Source of the DNA: Candidatus Latescibacterota bacterium
GTDB lineage: Bacteria > Latescibacterota > UBA2968 > GCA-2709665
Length of the DNA stretch: 13,861 nt
Direction: 5' to 3'
NCBI GenBank assembly: GCA_030746455.1
Contig: JASLMQ010000872.1
Location: forward strand, 1-13,861
This document shows positions 12,716 to 13,861 of this stretch, in pieces. The stretch's first letter is position 1. Every line of letters starts with the position of its first letter. The notes under the pieces were generated by a model. That model worked only from the letters and a program-made list of their open reading frames with translations. It made no database searches and had not been told where the DNA came from. The translations under genes and the position numbers were made by a program.

Positions 12716-13861
12716 ATGCTCTTCGATCGAATAAAATCTCTGGCCAGACACACGGCGGTCTATGGAGTCGGCGACTTCCTGAGGGTCATCATCTCCGCGG
12801 CCCTGCTTCCCGTGTACGCCAGGCTCCTTTCGCCGGAGGAAAACGGTGTTCGCGATTTGGCCTTCGCGTTCATCGCCTTCAGCACGGTTTTCTACTCGCT
12901 GGGGATCAACCAGGCCCTCATCCGACACCTGTCCGCCGAGGAAGACCCGGTCGTCCTGCGAAGGCGCTTCTCTTCAGCCTTCTGGACGATCTCCGGCATC
13001 GCGCTTCTTCTGGCGGGGGGAGTGTGGTTCGCAGCGTCCCCGCTGGCTTCTCTCCTTTTCGCCTCAGGTGGGAAGACGCAGTGGGCGGACCTCTTCGGCC
13101 TGATCGCGGCCATCATCTTCCTGGACGCCATCGGCGAGCCGCTGTTCACGCTGTGCAGGGCACGCAAGCGTTCTTCTCTCTACGCCGGTGTCCGGCTGGT
13201 CCAGCACACGATCCAGATCGGGCTCACCATCTATCTTATCGCGGGCCTGGGCTACGGCGTGCGGGGCGTATTCTGGAGCAATGTCGTCAGCTCCGCCTTC
13301 GCGGTGGCGGCACTCCTTCCCTTCGGGCTGGCGAGCCTCCGGATCGAGTACGCGCCTCGGGCCGTCCGTGAGTTCCTTCGATTCGGCCTGCCTTTCGTGC
13401 CCTCGGCGCTGGCGCTTCTGGTTATCGAGCTGTCCGACCGCTTCATGGTGCGGGTGTTCCTGGGGCTGGACGCCACAGGCGTCTACGGGATCTCGTACAA
13501 GTTCGCATTGCCCATGCTGCTGGTCGTTCGGGCCCTTCGAGCAGCCTGGGCACCGGCCGTGCTGTCGGTTCCAGACGTGGGCGAGGCGAAACAGGTTTGC
13601 GCGCGCGTGACGACCTACTACGCGGCAATCGGGGGATTCCTGGTGCTGGGCCTCGCTTCTTTCCCGCGCGAGCTCATCCTCCTGGTTGCCTGGGACCGGG
13701 CGCCGGCCTACCTTCCCGGGCAGGACGTGATCGCGTTGGTGGCGTTGGCCTACCTATGCAACGGGTTCTACGTCATCATGACGGCCGGCGTCTACGTGGA
13801 AGGACGAAGCCGCATCCTGCCAGCCATCGTGGGGGCCGGCGCGATCCTCAACGTGGCGATG
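12716..13861 (+). CDS. Polysaccharide flippase (Wzx-like, MOP superfamily), cut by the right edge
   Basis: The frame from ATG 12716 is open to the window end (382 codons). It encodes a polytopic membrane protein of the oligosaccharide/O-antigen flippase type, which moves lipid-linked saccharides across the inner membrane. Family-like features: a short basic amphipathic start (LFDRIKSLARHTAVYGVG), a first helix ending LLPVYARLLSPEENGVRDLA, LGINQALIRHL, and in the second half LRFGLPFVPSALALLVIELSDRFMV followed by FLGLDATGVYGISYKFA, a pattern typical of Wzx/Polysacc_synt proteins. About ten hydrophobic segments can be seen. The ATG has no obvious ribosome site, so the start is moderately sure. 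It may open a surface-polysaccharide cluster continuing to the right. It could also be a lipid II flippase relative, but the sequence reads more like Wzx. Confidence 0.88.
   Translation, partial: MLFDRIKSLARHTAVYGVGDFLRVIISAALLPVYARLLSPEENGVRDLAFAFIAFSTVFYSLGINQALIRHLSAEEDPVVLRRRFSSAFWTISGIALLLAGGVWFAASPLASLLFASGGKTQWADLFGLIAAIIFLDAIGEPLFTLCRARKRSSLYAGVRLVQHTIQIGLTIYLIAGLGYGVRGVFWSNVVSSAFAVAALLPFGLASLRIEYAPRAVREFLRFGLPFVPSALALLVIELSDRFMVRVFLGLDATGVYGISYKFALPMLLVVRALRAAWAPAVLSVPDVGEAKQVCARVTTYYAAIGGFLVLGLASFPRELILLVAWDRAPAYLPGQDVIALVALAYLCNGFYVIMTAGVYVEGRSRILPAIVGAGAILNVAM

Noticed and set aside
1..13861. CRISPR arrays, insertion sequences, phage genes, toxin-antitoxin or known defence systems
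   Set aside because: No regularly spaced repeats with spacers, no transposase or integrase motifs, and no defence-gene families were found among the supported genes.

Overview
The window (about 13.9 kb, GC-rich) looks like chromosomal DNA of a diderm (Gram-negative-type) bacterium. An LptD-type outer-membrane LPS assembly protein, a periplasm-facing RodZ-like protein and a Wzx-type flippase all imply an LPS/outer-membrane envelope. I cannot place the phylum. Codon use is rich in CGG, AGG and GAG throughout, except at the extreme left end. Nothing here is an obvious phage, insertion sequence or CRISPR array.

Layout. (1) Positions 1-1639, minus: one open frame that begins as diaminopimelate decarboxylase (LysA) and, near 640-660, changes in frame into a 2-oxoacid (pyruvate):ferredoxin oxidoreductase that runs off the left edge. 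The join removes the LysA C-terminus, and codon use changes at the join, so this is either an assembly chimera or a recombination product. (2) 1724-2328, plus: a sigma70-like promoter and a stand-alone cyclic-nucleotide-binding-domain protein. (3) 2474-2656, minus: tRNA-Leu(UAG) with its own terminator and a candidate promoter. (4) 2725-3282, minus: two tiny genes (a soluble protein of about 59 aa and a one-helix membrane protein of about 51-69 aa) ending in a strong terminator. (5) 3307-4916, minus: an orphan histidine kinase with cNMP-binding, PAS, HisKA and HATPase domains, and its terminator. (6) 5012-7411, plus: lptD, divergent from the kinase across 95 bp. (7) 7481-12564, plus: promoter, then dtd, maf, a rodZ-like gene and priA, tightly packed (ATGA overlap maf/rodZ, 5-bp gap rodZ/priA), probably one operon. 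(8) 12568-12648: an imperfect inverted repeat of GAC-type triplets. (9) 12716-13861, plus: a polysaccharide flippase, cut by the right edge.

Functional themes are envelope construction (LptD, RodZ-like, flippase), housekeeping quality control (Dtd removes D-amino acids from tRNA; Maf hydrolyses non-canonical or excess nucleotides), replication restart (PriA), and sensing through cyclic-nucleotide-type domains (two proteins, no cyclase in view). The most notable non-standard signals are the LysA/oxidoreductase chimera, an 18-bp coding repeat shared in the same codon phase by rodZ and priA, and the cNMP-gated orphan kinase next to lptD. I did not find a convincing new multi-gene system.
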